Source of the DNA: Dryococelus australis
Taxonomy: Eukaryota; Arthropoda; Insecta; Phasmatodea; Phasmatidae
Direction of reading: 5' to 3'
DNA: 64,000 nt
Assembly (NCBI GenBank): GCA_029891345.1
Contig: CM056994.1
Coordinates: 57,257,251 to 57,321,250, forward strand
The notes under the pieces are model-generated. The model searched no databases and was not told the origin of the DNA. It was given only the letters and a program-made list of their open reading frames with translations. Shown here in pieces: positions 12,284 to 24,229 of this stretch; within the stretch, counting starts at the first letter, position 1; each line of letters starts with the position of its first letter. Made by a program: the position numbers and the translations under genes.

Positions 12284-12706
12284 TTCGCTGTTCACGGTAA
12301 AATGAGCACTTTAGAAAGCCCTGCTTAAGATCTACTTGTACGCATGTTACGTATTCCTCCGCCTTAGTAAAATTAACATTACACTTGGCCTCATCGCTTT
12401 ATTCGTGTGTCAGTCAAGTGAAACTGTGGAATTACCTATTAGAAAAGTAGATGTGTTACAAATCTTCCCATTCTTATATTTAGACGCATTAAAAAAACAG
12501 AGAGGAAAATGATTAATTTCAGTTTATACAAATGGTTACCTAACACTATTTATTTGATGTTAAGATATGGAACTATTTCCCATCCATCATTACCAACTTC
12601 ACTGCGCGCATTTCACTCAGTGCGCCCGTTAAAATATATGCAGGCAGGGGCAGTGACTTTTTCTAAGCTTGAACTCAAAAGTGTTCACTTTATCGTGAAC
12701 AGCCTT
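12284..12706 (-). mobile_element. MITE family M1, full-length copy (reverse)
   Basis: A 423 bp element between TA duplications at 12282-12283 and 12707-12708. It begins CGCTGTTCACGGTAAAATG (after TT) and ends CACTTTATCGTGAACAGCC. Orientation is opposite to the 8288 copy. Confidence 0.85.
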
Positions 12707-13619
12707 TATCAATAAATGTGAAGTACGGACTAACACACTTTTCACTCGAATAAACAAACACTGTAGACCTTCCGTGGCTTAATGTTACTGCCAAGCGCTC
12801 GATTGGAGATTGCGTAATTAATTTGTTTCATGTTTTCGGTAAATTAATGAAATGCTAAGCAGCGGTTAACATAATTTAAATATTTCGCAAGGAGCACATA
12901 TTATAAATATGATTGGCGTTTATACGGATATAAGTATGTATTTCACTGTTAAAAAGGAGGAGTTTTGTACTAAAATGAATGAAAACAAGTTTTATACAAT
13001 AATATGATAGAAATAAGTACCGGCTCTTACGGGTCTCATTTTGTGCTGTATATGAACGGCAACCATCAGTTTAACGAGATAAAACTGCATTTGGAGAGCT
13101 TTATCAAAACCATATTATAACGATCTACGAATCCTACTTCAGTACTTAAACATATTCCAGTTGTAGTGTTTTGAAGTAGATAACTTATATAGGTTATAAA
13201 TATTAAAAAATGTGACTTTTAAATGAGTATTTGGTAAATTTTTAGGAACTCTAATTTCAAACACAATTTCAGCTCTGGGGAAACGCCGCTATTTACTGAA
13301 TTTAACGAGTCTGTGCCAGACATATATTTTATTTCAAACACCGACGTTTTACATGGGCTGAGGTACCACTATCCCGCTGAAAGGCTTTCATAGCATTTAG
13401 TATAAAAGGCAGAAAATAAATGTTTATTTCAAGTCGTGCTGTAGAATAATGCTGTGATCTTTCAGTTGAGTTTTCCGTTGCCATAATCCAATAGGTATTA
13501 TGCTCACGTAGCGAGGATGCCAAATTGTTAATCTATGTCATTAATGATCCAAACTAAATACACATTGTGCATTTGTGTGTACACAACATAGTGATTTAAC
13601 AAACTAAACTGTCTTCCTA
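12707..13619. other. AT-rich spacer
   Basis: No recognised feature. Confidence 0.45.
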
Positions 13620-13843
13620 CACTCTAAGTCTGAATCAGTGATATCAATCAGTGAATCCAAGCAATTGCACTGCGAACAAGTGACTTATGGTAATGAAATT
13701 CTCGACATTCAGTGGAAATCACAAATAAATCAGTGAAATTCAGCCATTATTTTAATGAGTCATTTGTCACTGATTATCAGTAGCTCATTTTTTACTGGTT
13801 TTAACTGATTTGGCTCAATTCTCACTGTATCAGATTTAGAGTG
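13620..13843. mobile_element. Fold-back MITE, CACTCTAA termini
   Basis: The left end reads CACTCTAAGTCTGAATCAGTG and the right end is its imperfect reverse complement, ending CAGATTTAGAGTG. Motifs of the AATCAGTGA type in the left half face TCACTGATT types in the right half, so most of the 224 bp can fold into one hairpin. No coding sequence and no clean target duplication seen. Confidence 0.55.
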
Positions 13844-14469
13844 ACGTAAATTAATTTACTATACTTGCTCAGGACGTATATCTACAAACAAGGCAAATTG
13901 TTCAGTAATAATTTAACACCACTTTTAAAATAAGTTCCTTTTTATATCGTATGTAGTTTTTATGTAAGACCTACCAACTTTGTACCTTGCAACTCACATT
14001 ATGCTTGTTACAAAATTTGCAATACACGTAACACCATACAATAGAAATAAAGATCATTATTAATCTGCGATTAAAGTAAAAGATGTTATAGATTTTTATC
14101 GCCAACCTTGCAATTATGTCAAAATGAACTCGTCAGTTTTGGCGACTTACGATAGATCGGACGTTGGCACAAAAAGGGACAATAAAATTGTATAAATAAT
14201 TATAAATACAATTCAATAAATGTTATTTAACTGTTATTTTTAATGCTACCAATTTCTTTCCAAATTAGTTATTTTTTTTAGCGAGTTCTTAAATTCGCCG
14301 TGGGACATGTTCCACAACGTTGGGTGTGTAACTGCCAACTCGATGAGCTGCTCATCGTCAGCAATAGTAAAACGCGACGCTATCACTCAAAACAACACTT
14401 CAAGAACAACCAGAACAAAGACTGCGTCGGAACGACGTCTGTACTACTCCGCAGCGGACGACGGGCTAA
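13844..14469. other. Spacer, GC-richer after 14290
   Basis: Open frames at 14300-14512 and 14307-14558 overlap in different frames and match nothing known. The GC-richer sequence next to the following MITE remains unexplained. Confidence 0.4.
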
Positions 14470-14969
14470 TGCCCGGTTGCACCAACATCTTCCACGACTC
14501 GAGATGGAATGATCCTAGTTCCGAACCACGATCAAGTTTGATCTTGGTTCCAAAGTGAGTGATTAAGTATGACACAAATTTTGCTATTGGTTCGTAATAT
14601 ATGACGCCATTGAAGTAGGCGAATTTTTCACTATAGATAGAACTAGATGTGCGATGTTTTAGCTGTTTTAAGTGAATCATTGTTGTAAGAATTTTACTCA
14701 ATAATATTCAAGTGCGTATAATGTTGTTTTAACTTCCCAAGAAAACAATCGAACGTAGTGCTATCTGTTGCCGTATTTTTAAACTACATTTGTCGACGAC
14801 GGCTGTTGATCTCGGATCGAGATTTCGTACCTTCAATTTCAGCTGTTCGAAATGAACTTCATCTCGATCTCCCGTCCCGCTCAGAACTCGAATGGTGCAA
14901 CAGTTGTCCTGTGTCGATCTTAGATCCGATCACGGATCGAGTTTCGAACCACGCTGGTGCAACCGGGCA
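14470..14969. mobile_element. Harbinger-type MITE, 500 bp
   Basis: Terminal inverted repeats TGCCCGGTTGCACCA (14470) and TGGTGCAACCGGGCA (ending 14969), flanked by a TAA duplication at 14467-14469 and 14970-14972. A 3 bp TWA target duplication with TIRs of this kind is typical of PIF/Harbinger elements. The interior has no transposase, so it is non-autonomous. The intact TIR pair and TSD suggest moderate age. Confidence 0.8.
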
Positions 14970-14972
14970 TAA

Positions 14973-15344
14973 CACTCCCCCAGACGCGGTCAGTGCGTAA
15001 ACGCGGTCGCCGGAGCACGTGCCGCGATCTGTAGGAAAACACGCCACACACCCGCAGTAGCCGAACCCACGTTCTACGTAACCCGCAGTGGCCGAAACAG
15101 CAGGTTCTGCGAGCTATTTGTTGTAGGTGAATCAGGAGGAAAAACAGGAAAGAAAAAAAATCGCAAATAGGGAAAATCTTACACACTATTCGAAAACGGA
15201 TGGGGAATAACCCTACAGCTAACTCGCGAAGCTGGTCCATGTTGGCCTCAGGTGGGAACGAAACCTGGTGATCCTGCATAAAAGCCATTAAGGCCGCTAT
15301 GTTGAGAGTATAGATGAATAACGTACCCTCGGCCATGATGATGT
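14973..15344 (-). other. GC-rich flank with an unexplained open frame
   Basis: A minus-strand frame begins with ATG at 15334-15336, next to the gypsy LTR. It reads through a hydrophilic stretch containing ALMAFMQDHQVSFPPEANMD, which vaguely recalls a SAP-like helix pair. Past about 15220 the composition changes to low-complexity and Arg/Cys-rich, so only the first ~45 residues look protein-like. It could be a host exon or part of another retroelement. I do not recognise it. Confidence 0.25.
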
Positions 15345-16082
15345 TGTAACAACCTGCCTACCTGACACCTATGCCTTCAGCTAATACTCCAATTAATCAC
15401 TACTCATCTTCCTTGCTCCTATTACACTACAGTTAGGTAGGGACTTATGTGGGCGTAGTTAATACCAACTGCAATTCAATGAAAGAGGGGACGTCAACTA
15501 CACACATTTATTGCAATAGTTTAGATATATAAAACAATAAGTTAACACAATATGTTAACACAATAAAACAACAAGATTATCCACACAACACAGACTTTAC
15601 TTTACTCTGAACTGACAAGATATTTATGAGAACATAAAGGAATATAGTTATACGAGAAACGGTGAGTTGATTATACTGACATATGGTAATACTGATGTAC
15701 ACGGAAAGATAAGTCAATTATAGGAATATGTGAATACGATTATACAAAGATCCTAGCCTTGCTATGTGATTATTAATTCTTCAAGACACGACCTCGATAT
15801 CGGGAATGCCACCCTACCTTCTGGCCACAATTATGCTCACCAATGAAGATGTTGAAAGCTTGCAGATGGGCCGGAGCTCCCCAGACCGTCGTGTTCTTCT
15901 GTGACGCTCCGACACTGACGTTGACACCTCACACTCTGACTACAGCCTGGGCGGAGGGGGTACTCATTCGGATTTTTTTGTAGCCTAGCTTTAAGAGGTC
16001 AGCCAGGCTTGTTGATAAACAGGAATCTATATCCCATCCAAGTTTAGTTCGTCATGTGAGGGCCCCCTGGAGCCCGCCTACT
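15345..16082 (-). repeat. 3' LTR of Gypsy1
   Basis: Begins TGTAACAACCTGC on the plus strand and aligns end to end with 25600-26336. Its inner edge reads GCCCGCCTACT, where the terminal CA of the other copy is changed to CT. Shared internal blocks include TTACTTTACTCTGAACTGAC and GGCTTGTTGATAAACAGG. Confidence 0.9.
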
Positions 16083-16095
16083 ACCCCTCAGGTCG
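16083..16095 (-). promoter_or_regulatory. Candidate polypurine tract of Gypsy1
   Basis: On the minus strand CTGAGGGGT lies immediately upstream of the 3' LTR. The position fits a plus-strand-synthesis primer, but the purine run is short. Confidence 0.4.
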
Positions 16096-19000
16096 AACAA
16101 GCAGTCCATCCGGGCTGTTGCAGCTGTTCCAAACTTCCATGGTTTGAGGTTATGTATGCAATGTTGGGGTCCGGGAGCTGAGGCAGTCTTGATGAGTTTG
16201 TAGGGTAGGATAATCTTGACGACGAGTGGTGGCATTCGCGAGTTATATATTAAGGCAGTATCAAGGGTGGAGTACCCAATTCGAGGCCCCGTGGCATTTA
16301 AAATGAACATGGAATTACGAGTGAACTTTGAAATTTTTGTGGCAAGGCAGGAAGGTTAATCAGTATTACAGTTAAAAGATTTTACACAGTTTTAAATAAT
16401 GACCAATACCTATGCCCGTGATGTAGTGAAACAATGGATTGAAGGGAGGTACGTTCATCGCCACATTTAATGTTTAAAAAGCCCCCTGAAATACTAGGCA
16501 GTGGACATGGGTAAGCGGGAGTGGGGAATTTTCGTGCACGTGTGGTATTTTCACCCACCATGTGCTAGGAAGTTAATTTGAAGTAATACATTAAGACACT
16601 TAATTATTCTATTAATGATGCCTGCTGGCTTAAATGAGGAGGTTATACAACATTTAAACAAAGATTAACAAAAATGGTTATATTTAAAAGAAGTAAGTTT
16701 GTACATGTTAATGTTTTCCTGTGTGAAAGGAAATTTTCATATGCTGTAGTTGGCTATACTGGACATGGAAAGTGTGCATTGTTAGATACAGTGTTATTGA
16801 AATGGCTGGCCTTTTTGCCGCAAGTCGGCTTGTGATTTTTAATTTACTTACTCACTCTATTGGATTACATGTTAATTGTACAGATAAGTACTACATAGTG
16901 ACATTACTAATATTTGAGACATTGTATTACACTTAAGAGATAATATGATGTATTTTATTTCTGTTCCATATGGGAACTCTTAACCTACATACATTCACAT
17001 TGATAACATTTTTAAATTTTACGTCAAAAGGAACTTAAAAATTTTGCATGAAAGCATAGTTGAATAATACATTTATGATACAATAGTATGGTATTATACC
17101 TCACTTGCACAGATTAGAATTAATAAAATGTATTGGTTATTAGTATCATGTGGTTGGTGTATTTACGTTGGAATGTTTTGGCATTTTGTAAAGCCGTCAT
17201 TAATTGTTAGTTCAGTTTACATCGCACTGAGTTTTGGAGATTGTTTTTGTGCTCTCGCATATAACTCACTGTTTATTTCTTCTTAGATTTAGACGGTATC
17301 ACTTACCAATATCACATACGTATTTTACTGTTCATGGTAATGTTTAGTGAAAATACAATTTAAAGACATATGAAACATGTTACTTATATCTAAGACATGA
17401 CATAACCAGCTGGCTTAGCTTACAATGTTTGTATTCTTTATTTCATTTACAATATGTAAGTACATACATTTAAGACAATAAGAATTTATATTTTCTCTGC
17501 AATTTATATTGAATTCTCACTTTATTATCAGTGAACATTTAACAAATTCTTATATAACTAAGGAATATGGAAATGAATTGCCACATACACAATACCAATG
17601 GAATAAGGAATTGACAATACCATGCAGTTTTGCATGCTTAAGTATTGAAAAATATACATAGTTGGTACTCGTTTTAGAACAGAGGCTTAACTGTTCTTAG
17701 ATTTACTGGTAGAATTGTCAATGGCATGACCTGTCCTTCTTTCACCTGATAGGCTACACTGAGAGTAATATGCAAATATAAAATGCTCAATAACCTAATC
17801 CTACCCCTTGATCATCATAGACCTAGACCTCACTTGTTATAAAAATTAAATATTTGAAATTCACTAACTATGCCTGGGTAGTAACACTTGTAACAGTTTG
17901 AAATAGCATAATCTTTGATTGCAGTTCACTTGAAGTCGTAAAATTGAATTATATTATTTTATACCTACAACCCTTGGTTGGTTTAACTTAATTAGAGATA
18001 TATTTCATCAATCTGCTAGGAGATGGGGATACCCCTTTAGAAATACTGCCGGGTTTAATATAATTTGCACTGACTCTGCAGTTACAATTTTAGAATGGAA
18101 TGAGTTAAATTTGTGGCATGCAATGCCTTACTACTAGACTGTCATTTAAGTTATTTCTTTGCCCACATTTACACAAAATTATATTATACTGAAGTTACAC
18201 TTTGGCTTATTATGCTTGTATACTATAGCATTCTATGTAGTTAGCTATTTAATAGCTTATGTATTAATTGAACAATAATATCTATATAGACTGAGGTTTG
18301 AAAAAATTGCAGAATCTGTGAGTATTGTAGCAGTCATTTGCAATACTGTGGTAAGTTCACTTTCATAACTCAGTTCGAAGAATCAGTATTGTAATTGGTT
18401 TGAGTTTCTGTTTACCTTCTGAGAGATTTTTTTTTCCTGTACATGAAGCCAATTGTCTGTTACATTGATAAGTAGAATATATTTTTGGAAAATATTCATC
18501 AATTAATTGAAATGACCTGTTTGTTAACACTTGAACTATTGTAGAATATTTTTAAATAGTTTCTGTATATATCAAATTGTCAATACATTAACATTACTGC
18601 CTTATTACCTGTAGGCTATCTTAAAGCATCATTAACTTTAACATTGCTTATATACTTAACTACTTTAGCATTTTGTAGGAAGTTGTTAAAATAATATTGC
18701 AGTAAGACAAAATCGAAACGACTATGGCTGTTTATAATATTTGTACGTTCGTGTTTACCTGGCCACCTGTGGCCTCTATTGTCGCCTGTGCTCTCGTACT
18801 CTTCTACTGCAACAAAAAAAAAAAAAAAGGAGAGGAGTATAATGTAAAATGCCATAACACATACACTTTTAAGAATTTAGTGGGATTAAAATGAATTTAG
18901 CTCTTAGTTTAAATAAAACTTGCAACTAATGTGGTCTTCAATACCATTCGAACAATAGTTTTCTTTTAAATTATACTCCATAAGTGAGAAAATACGACTG

Positions 19001-19399
19001 TATGATAAATGTATTTCATGCATTGAATACAATAACTTATCAACTAACTTTAGCTTGTATAGAAGTTTTAGTGTTTTAATATTGCTCAGTAGTATTTGTC
19101 AGCCCTGAACTGTTGGTCTGAGTGTTGTAAAATGTAACATAATGTGATTAGGAAAAATGAGTATATTAATAACTGTAAAATCAAAATGTTATGCATTATG
19201 CAGTGAGCTTAGAGTTAAGGAACATGATGATTAAAATAATGAGTGGCCGGCAGCAACATGGTCGGCATTGTAGGTGGGTTGATGTTTTGAAATAAAACAT
19301 ATATCATATACACATAACAATGATAATTTAACGGACATAAGCCGGCTTCGTATGCCAGGTGAAAATAGTGCCCGTTTTTGGTATGCCCGTTTTCTTTGT
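16096..19399 (-). other. 3.3 kb non-coding interval of Gypsy1 between pol and 3' LTR
   Basis: In errantivirus-type elements this interval would hold env. Here it is AT-rich, with no open frame above ~90 codons on the minus strand and no signal peptide, fusion motif or transmembrane pattern I can defend. A short frame at 16044-16310 runs into the LTR. An A-run lies at 18812-18826 with a GC-richer patch just before it, which could mark a retroposed insertion. The interval may be a dead env, captured host sequence or nested insertions. Confidence 0.5.
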
Positions 19400-20780
19400 T
19401 TGGATGTGAATTGTGGATTCCCCTAGTACTTGTATTACCTTATAGGGTCCACAGTAACTGTGTGTTATCGCCTTCGGGTGGCCCCTGTTTCGTACCCATA
19501 CAAGGTCGTTAACTTTGATGGCACTTTCTTATGGAATTTCTTAAATTGGCATGTTTGGTGTTCCTGGGCTTGTATTAAATTTACTGTAGATGTGTCTCTG
19601 TTCTGTCGGAGTTTTTCAAACCAATAGTGTGCTCTTGGTAAATGTTCTTTGGTTACCACCTTCGCCGGGAGGGTGGCCTCTACTCCATGCGTTAAATAAA
19701 AGGGTGTAAATTTTGTGGTGGTGTTGATACTTGTGTTGAAATTAAAACAAATAAAATTTACATAGAGGTCCCAATTTACCTGATCTGTGTTAGCACAGGG
19801 GGTAAGTTGTTCCCCAGGAATTCTATTGACTGATTCTACAAGCCCATTACACCATGAGTTGTATGCAGTGGAGGTTACTTTCTTTATATTGAGAGATTTT
19901 TACAATTGATTTACCAATTCATTTTGGAAGCTCGCTCCTCTATCGGTAAGGATCTGTTCGGGACAGCCAAATTGAAGAATTACTGGTTAAATAAATTCTG
20001 TGCATGTAGACATGTCTATAGGCTGAATGGGTTTGGCCACTGCATAGTGAGTTGCATATTCTGTCATTACAAGGATATACTTGTTTTTCCATGCTGCAGT
20101 GGGGAGAGGATCTTTTGCATCCAGTACCCAAGTTTTGAGAAGGGTTGAGGTGAGATAGAGGTCATTTGCCCTGGAGGTTGTGTTACTTGCTTTGGTTTTC
20201 TGACATTGGGACATGATTTTACATAATTCTTTATATCTGTGGACATATTATCCCAGTAAGAGGACTGTTTTATTTTCTCTGGAGTTTTTAGAGTGCCGAA
20301 GTGAGGTTCCCCAAATATGGCATCATGGTGGGCTTGTATTTCATTTACGTAGATTTGTGGGACAAGTATTAGATTTGATGGGCCTTGAGAATTATTAACT
20401 TTTAAAAATATTTCCCTGTTGGCTGTGATTTCATATCTACAGCTTAAACGACTGTGTGTTGTGTCTGCTTGTTCTGGATTTAGCAGGGCATGCTTAAGTT
20501 TTATGATATGTGAATCGCGATCATACTTGCCGGTGAAAGGGGAGATATTAACTGTGATAGGGCACAGCAAAAATATAGAATCATCATCAATTTTGATATA
20601 TTCTTGGGTGTGGGTGTAAACTGGTAGGTAATGTAATTTGTCCGAACGAAGAAGGATTATAATGGTACATTTTAGCACAGGGCCAATGCATGTTGTTTCG
20701 AGTGGGGTTTGACAATCCTGTTTAATTATTTGGTTATTGACTTTATATAATATGGTAATGATTTTGCAGATAGTGGCCAC
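19400..20780 (-). pseudogene. Gypsy1 integrase region
   Basis: Four offset frames cover this stretch. The upstream one (20780-20067) holds an HH-type zinc-binding stretch: histidines in AHHDAIFGEPHFG and then CPNVRK, where the second cysteine of the expected CxxC is lost. The next (20214-19987) contains WVLDAKDPLP and NKYILVMTEYATHYAVAKP, the first catalytic Asp region of a retroviral-type integrase core. The piece at 19659-19465 contains EKLRQNRD and VNLIQAQEHQ, as in the region after the core. The broken frames and lost cysteine mean it is inactive. Confidence 0.8.
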
Positions 20781-21490
20781 AGGAAAAATATTTTCTTGCG
20801 CTATTTCTGTGGCGAGTCTGTCCTTTTCTTTGGGGTCATGTTTACTAAAATTATATTTAATTTTGTCCTAATGACTTTTAATATATTTGGCCACCACATT
20901 CCTCATTTCGTCTGCTTTGCTGGGGTTTTGTAAAATGGCTTCTGCGAAGGCTTTGAATATTGAGGTACATGTAAGCATAGTTTCTTTGATTTGGTACCCT
21001 TCTTTGTTGACAATGATATACTGAATGGGTACTGGGGGTTGGGTGGGCATGCGACTAAAGGCGTCTGAGAGGGTGTTTAATTTGCCCTTTACTATTTGGG
21101 CATCAAAATCGTATTTGCTAAGTGTGATAGCTTTTTCCGAATGCACACATTGTGATCAGCCATGGATCAGAGATAACATAAACTGGCATGATCTGTTTCG
21201 ATAGTGAAACGTCGGCCGTATAAGTATGGCCTGAAATGGGTAAATAAATATCTAATTGCCCCAAGCTCTCACTCCGTCGAATTCCATCATTCCTCCTGGG
21301 GTGAAATTTTTCTGGACGCAAAGGCGAATATATTTTGTACTTTAGTTTGGGGATCTACTTGTATAATGGCCCCACCTGCTGCATCATTGCTAGTGTCACA
21401 TGCTAGGATTATTTCTTGGTCCTTCTGGAATTTATGCAGAATGGGGGCTTGAGAAATTGCTGTCTTTGATTGTGTAAAGGCCATGTCATG
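20781..21490 (-). pseudogene. Gypsy1 RNase H region
   Basis: The frame at 21484-21287 contains ILACDTSNDAAGGAI, the first Asp motif of gypsy RNase H, followed by FAFASRKISPQEE. After frame changes, 21146-20868 contains FDAQIVKGKLNTLSDAFSRM, the usual RNase H end leading to the integrase linker. Acts downstream of RT to degrade the RNA strand. Non-functional here. Confidence 0.82.
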
Positions 21491-22335
21491 CTGCTCTGTT
21501 CATTTAAAGGAGGTGTTGTTTTTCGTGAGTTCGATAAGTGGTTGAGCTATTGAGGCGTAGTTTCTAATGTATCAGCGTAAGTAAGACGTCGTACCTAGGA
21601 AAGTCCTCAACTGTTCCGCATTATTGGGGGGGGGGGGGGTGACATTTTGACACTAGCCGTTACCTTTTCGGGGTCTGTAGATATTCTGCTAGGTGTGATG
21701 ATATGTCCAAGGACTTTAACTGTTTGCTCTGAACACATACATTTTTTTTGTGTTGAACTTAACATTAAATAGGTGGAGCATCCAATACATTTTTATGTTC
21801 TCTAAGTGTTCTTAGACTGTGTTTCCAAGTATATAAATATCATCTATGTACACAATTGCTCTAGGCCATCTGAGGGGTCCTAAAAGTTTATTAATAAACA
21901 TCCATAAATATTGGGTCTTGTGCTTAACCAAATTGGCATTCTTTGACACTGAAAAAGGCGTACACCATCACTTATAAATGCTAATTTATGTCAGTCTTGT
22001 GCCCTGACTGGAATACTGAAAAATCCAAAAAATAAATCCAAACTAGTGATATGTGCAGAATTTAGGAGAGCGTTTAAAATATCTTCTGTTCTATGTAACA
22101 GATATTGTACCCTAGTTAAATATTGGTTTAACTTTCTGAAATCAGTTAAAAATTGTAGGCCTCCTGATTGCTTAGCTATCACAAGAGAAGGTGCCGAATA
22201 AGGTGAGTCAGCTTCTTGTATTATTCTGGCATCTACCATATTTTATTTGTTTTAAGAGATCATCCCTTACCTTAGGACTAATCCTATATGGGCATGTTGT
22301 TACTGGTTTATCTGTGGTGAGATATATTTCATTTC
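21491..22335 (-). pseudogene. Gypsy1 reverse transcriptase region
   Basis: The frame at 22239-21991 carries SPYSAPSLVIAKQSGG, DFRKLNQYL and ITSLDLFFGFFSIPV, matching RT fingers and the first catalytic Asp (motif A). The second catalytic box reads VYIDDIYIL near 21835-21865, an intact YxDD. A G-run at 21625-21638 and several frame changes break the domain between the boxes and RNase H. Confidence 0.87.
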
Positions 22336-22948
22336 AGAGTTTTTTGACTTCTGTGAGCTCCAAAATCGAATTGGTAAACCTATCCTTGTATGAATCCATA
22401 ACATTTGGAATGGCTGCTGCCTGGTCGTGTGTTAGGTTTTTGTTTATTTTGGGTGTTTTGATGGTTTCATTGTCAAATTCTTCTAGTGATGTTATGCTAT
22501 GTTCGATTGATGTTATGAATTCTGTAGTGAATGGTGTGAGGTGTAGTGGGACTTGTACTGTCTTATTAGGATTATGCCTGTGTATCAGCATTGTGTCATA
22601 TTTTAAAATTGGAATTACATCGTAATGCTTGATGAAATCTACACCAAGTATTAAGTCCTGTTGTAAATTGTCTACTACTAAAAATCTTTGGTGGTATGTG
22701 TGGCCTGCAATGTTCAATCTTGCTTCTGTTTAGAATTTTTGGGATGTTAGAACACTTGTCGCTCCGACTAATGTGTTATTTTCCCAGAGGGAGAAAAGGT
22801 GCTGATCCGAAACAAGTATGCTAGAGATGCTGCTGCATGAACAGCCTGTGTCCAGCAGTGCATAGTTATTAATTCCTTTGATTTTAACCAAAATGTGGGG
22901 TGTTGTAGCTGTGCTTGCCACCTGTTGGTGAGGTGAGGGGTTTGGCAC
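22336..22948 (-). pseudogene. Gypsy1 aspartic protease region
   Basis: The frame at 22948-22730 contains ALLDTGCSCSSIS, the catalytic DTG of a retropepsin (DTGC replaces the usual DTGA). After a stop the next frame (22717-22334) has DLILGVDFI, the typical second protease landmark (ILGxDF), then leads into RT. A C-x4-H-x4-C remnant near 22960-23000 may be the gag zinc knuckle with its first cysteine lost. Confidence 0.82.
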
Positions 22949-24229
22949 AGGGCAGAAGCTTGCTCAGTGTGTTATTCTGCCACACATTTTCATCATCGCA
23001 AACTGGCCACAGTGTGTTTTGAAGGGAGTCATTATTGGGTGCCATGCAGTTTCAGACTATGTGTGGTATGAGCCCAAATTTACTTTTAAAATGTTTAAAA
23101 CAGTCCCCAATATCTGTTGCTAATTGAAAGTGTTGGTTGGGGAAGTGGGGTCAGTGGTTATCCTTATGTCTGACGTACATACATAGGGCACAGATGGCTT
23201 TCTCAAGGCTGCATGGCCCGGTGATTTCCTGTTTGTGTTGTGCATGTCTTGTGTTGTATGTGGTAACACCGCATTGTGGGTCGTGGAGCAGCGATGTTCT
23301 GGCAACATCGGTGGGCTGTGCATGGTTGGGAGCATGTCCATATGCAATTATCACATGGGGTCAGCTGTGCTCACATGGTATGGTGTTTAGAAACGTTGTG
23401 CATGGCGACCACAGTAACTGGCAATGCCTGCTGCGTGCGTACTGGTTGCTGTTGCAGAATGTGATGTAACCTTGTTAACACTGGCTGGTTCTGTGTTATT
23501 TGTTTGAACGCCAAGTCGCCTGACCTACCGGTTGTGTGAGGTTGCACGGACAATGCGGAAATACTTTGCAGTGTGGCCTTGTAATGTCTGTTGTCCTTGG
23601 ATGTATGATTGTATTTTGGCATGCCCAATCTGTTCATGGTTGATTCGCCCGAGTTGGCTTCGCTGGCTGTGTAAAATGTATCTGAGACCTTGGACATTGT
23701 GTAGTAATGTGTGCGGTTGGACTCACAATCCTTGATATTGGGGGTGGTTTGTGTGCTGGGGGCAGGTTACTGTGGGAATTGAAGGTCCCAATTTCGATGT
23801 ATGTGCTGTGCGGCACAACTTTGTTGAACAGAGCTCTACAGGCATTGCGGACCCGGACATTACTCTCCTGTATGGGGAGGGGTGTGTTTGCCAGTACTGA
23901 TTTCTGGACACATGCTCCAGTACCTGACCATATTTTCTATGTCCTGTCCTGAAGGGGCCTGCCTGGTGGTGTGTTGTTTGTCTGTAAGGTCCCCTATTCT
24001 GTGTCTACTATATTACTGCAGGTGGAAATGCTGTGTGAATGTCCCTGACTGGACATGAGGCTGGTGCAGAATAGTTGTATTTGTTTTTGAGGGTGTGTGT
24101 TTGTTGTTTTAATAACTGTAACTCTGCTTGGAGCTTGGTGTGGTGTGTGGTCTGTGATCCCTGTTGTATAATTTGTTGGTGTTTGTACATGCCCACCTCA
24201 ATATTCTTGATGTTATCGATTAACTGTCA
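22949..24229 (-). pseudogene. Gypsy1 gag C-terminal/nucleocapsid region
   Basis: Frames are short and Gln/His/Pro/Thr-rich. The frame at 24196-24008 contains KLQAELQLLKQQTHTLKNKY, a heptad-like coil typical between capsid and nucleocapsid. The minus strand is strongly A/C-rich through 22-25 kb, and this composition bias generates many meaningless open frames on the plus strand. Confidence 0.55.

Noticed and set aside
18616..18855. 79-codon minus frame in the Gypsy1 non-coding part as an env remnant
   Set aside because: The hydrophobic start is mostly an A-run translated as Phe/Lys-type low complexity; no env motif.
20213..22625. Plus-strand frames up to 144 codons
   Set aside because: They are antisense to recognised protease, RT and integrase fragments of Gypsy1.
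23137..23952. Cys/Trp-rich open frames on the plus strand
   Set aside because: They lie opposite the decayed gag region of Gypsy1 and reflect its A/C-rich coding strand.
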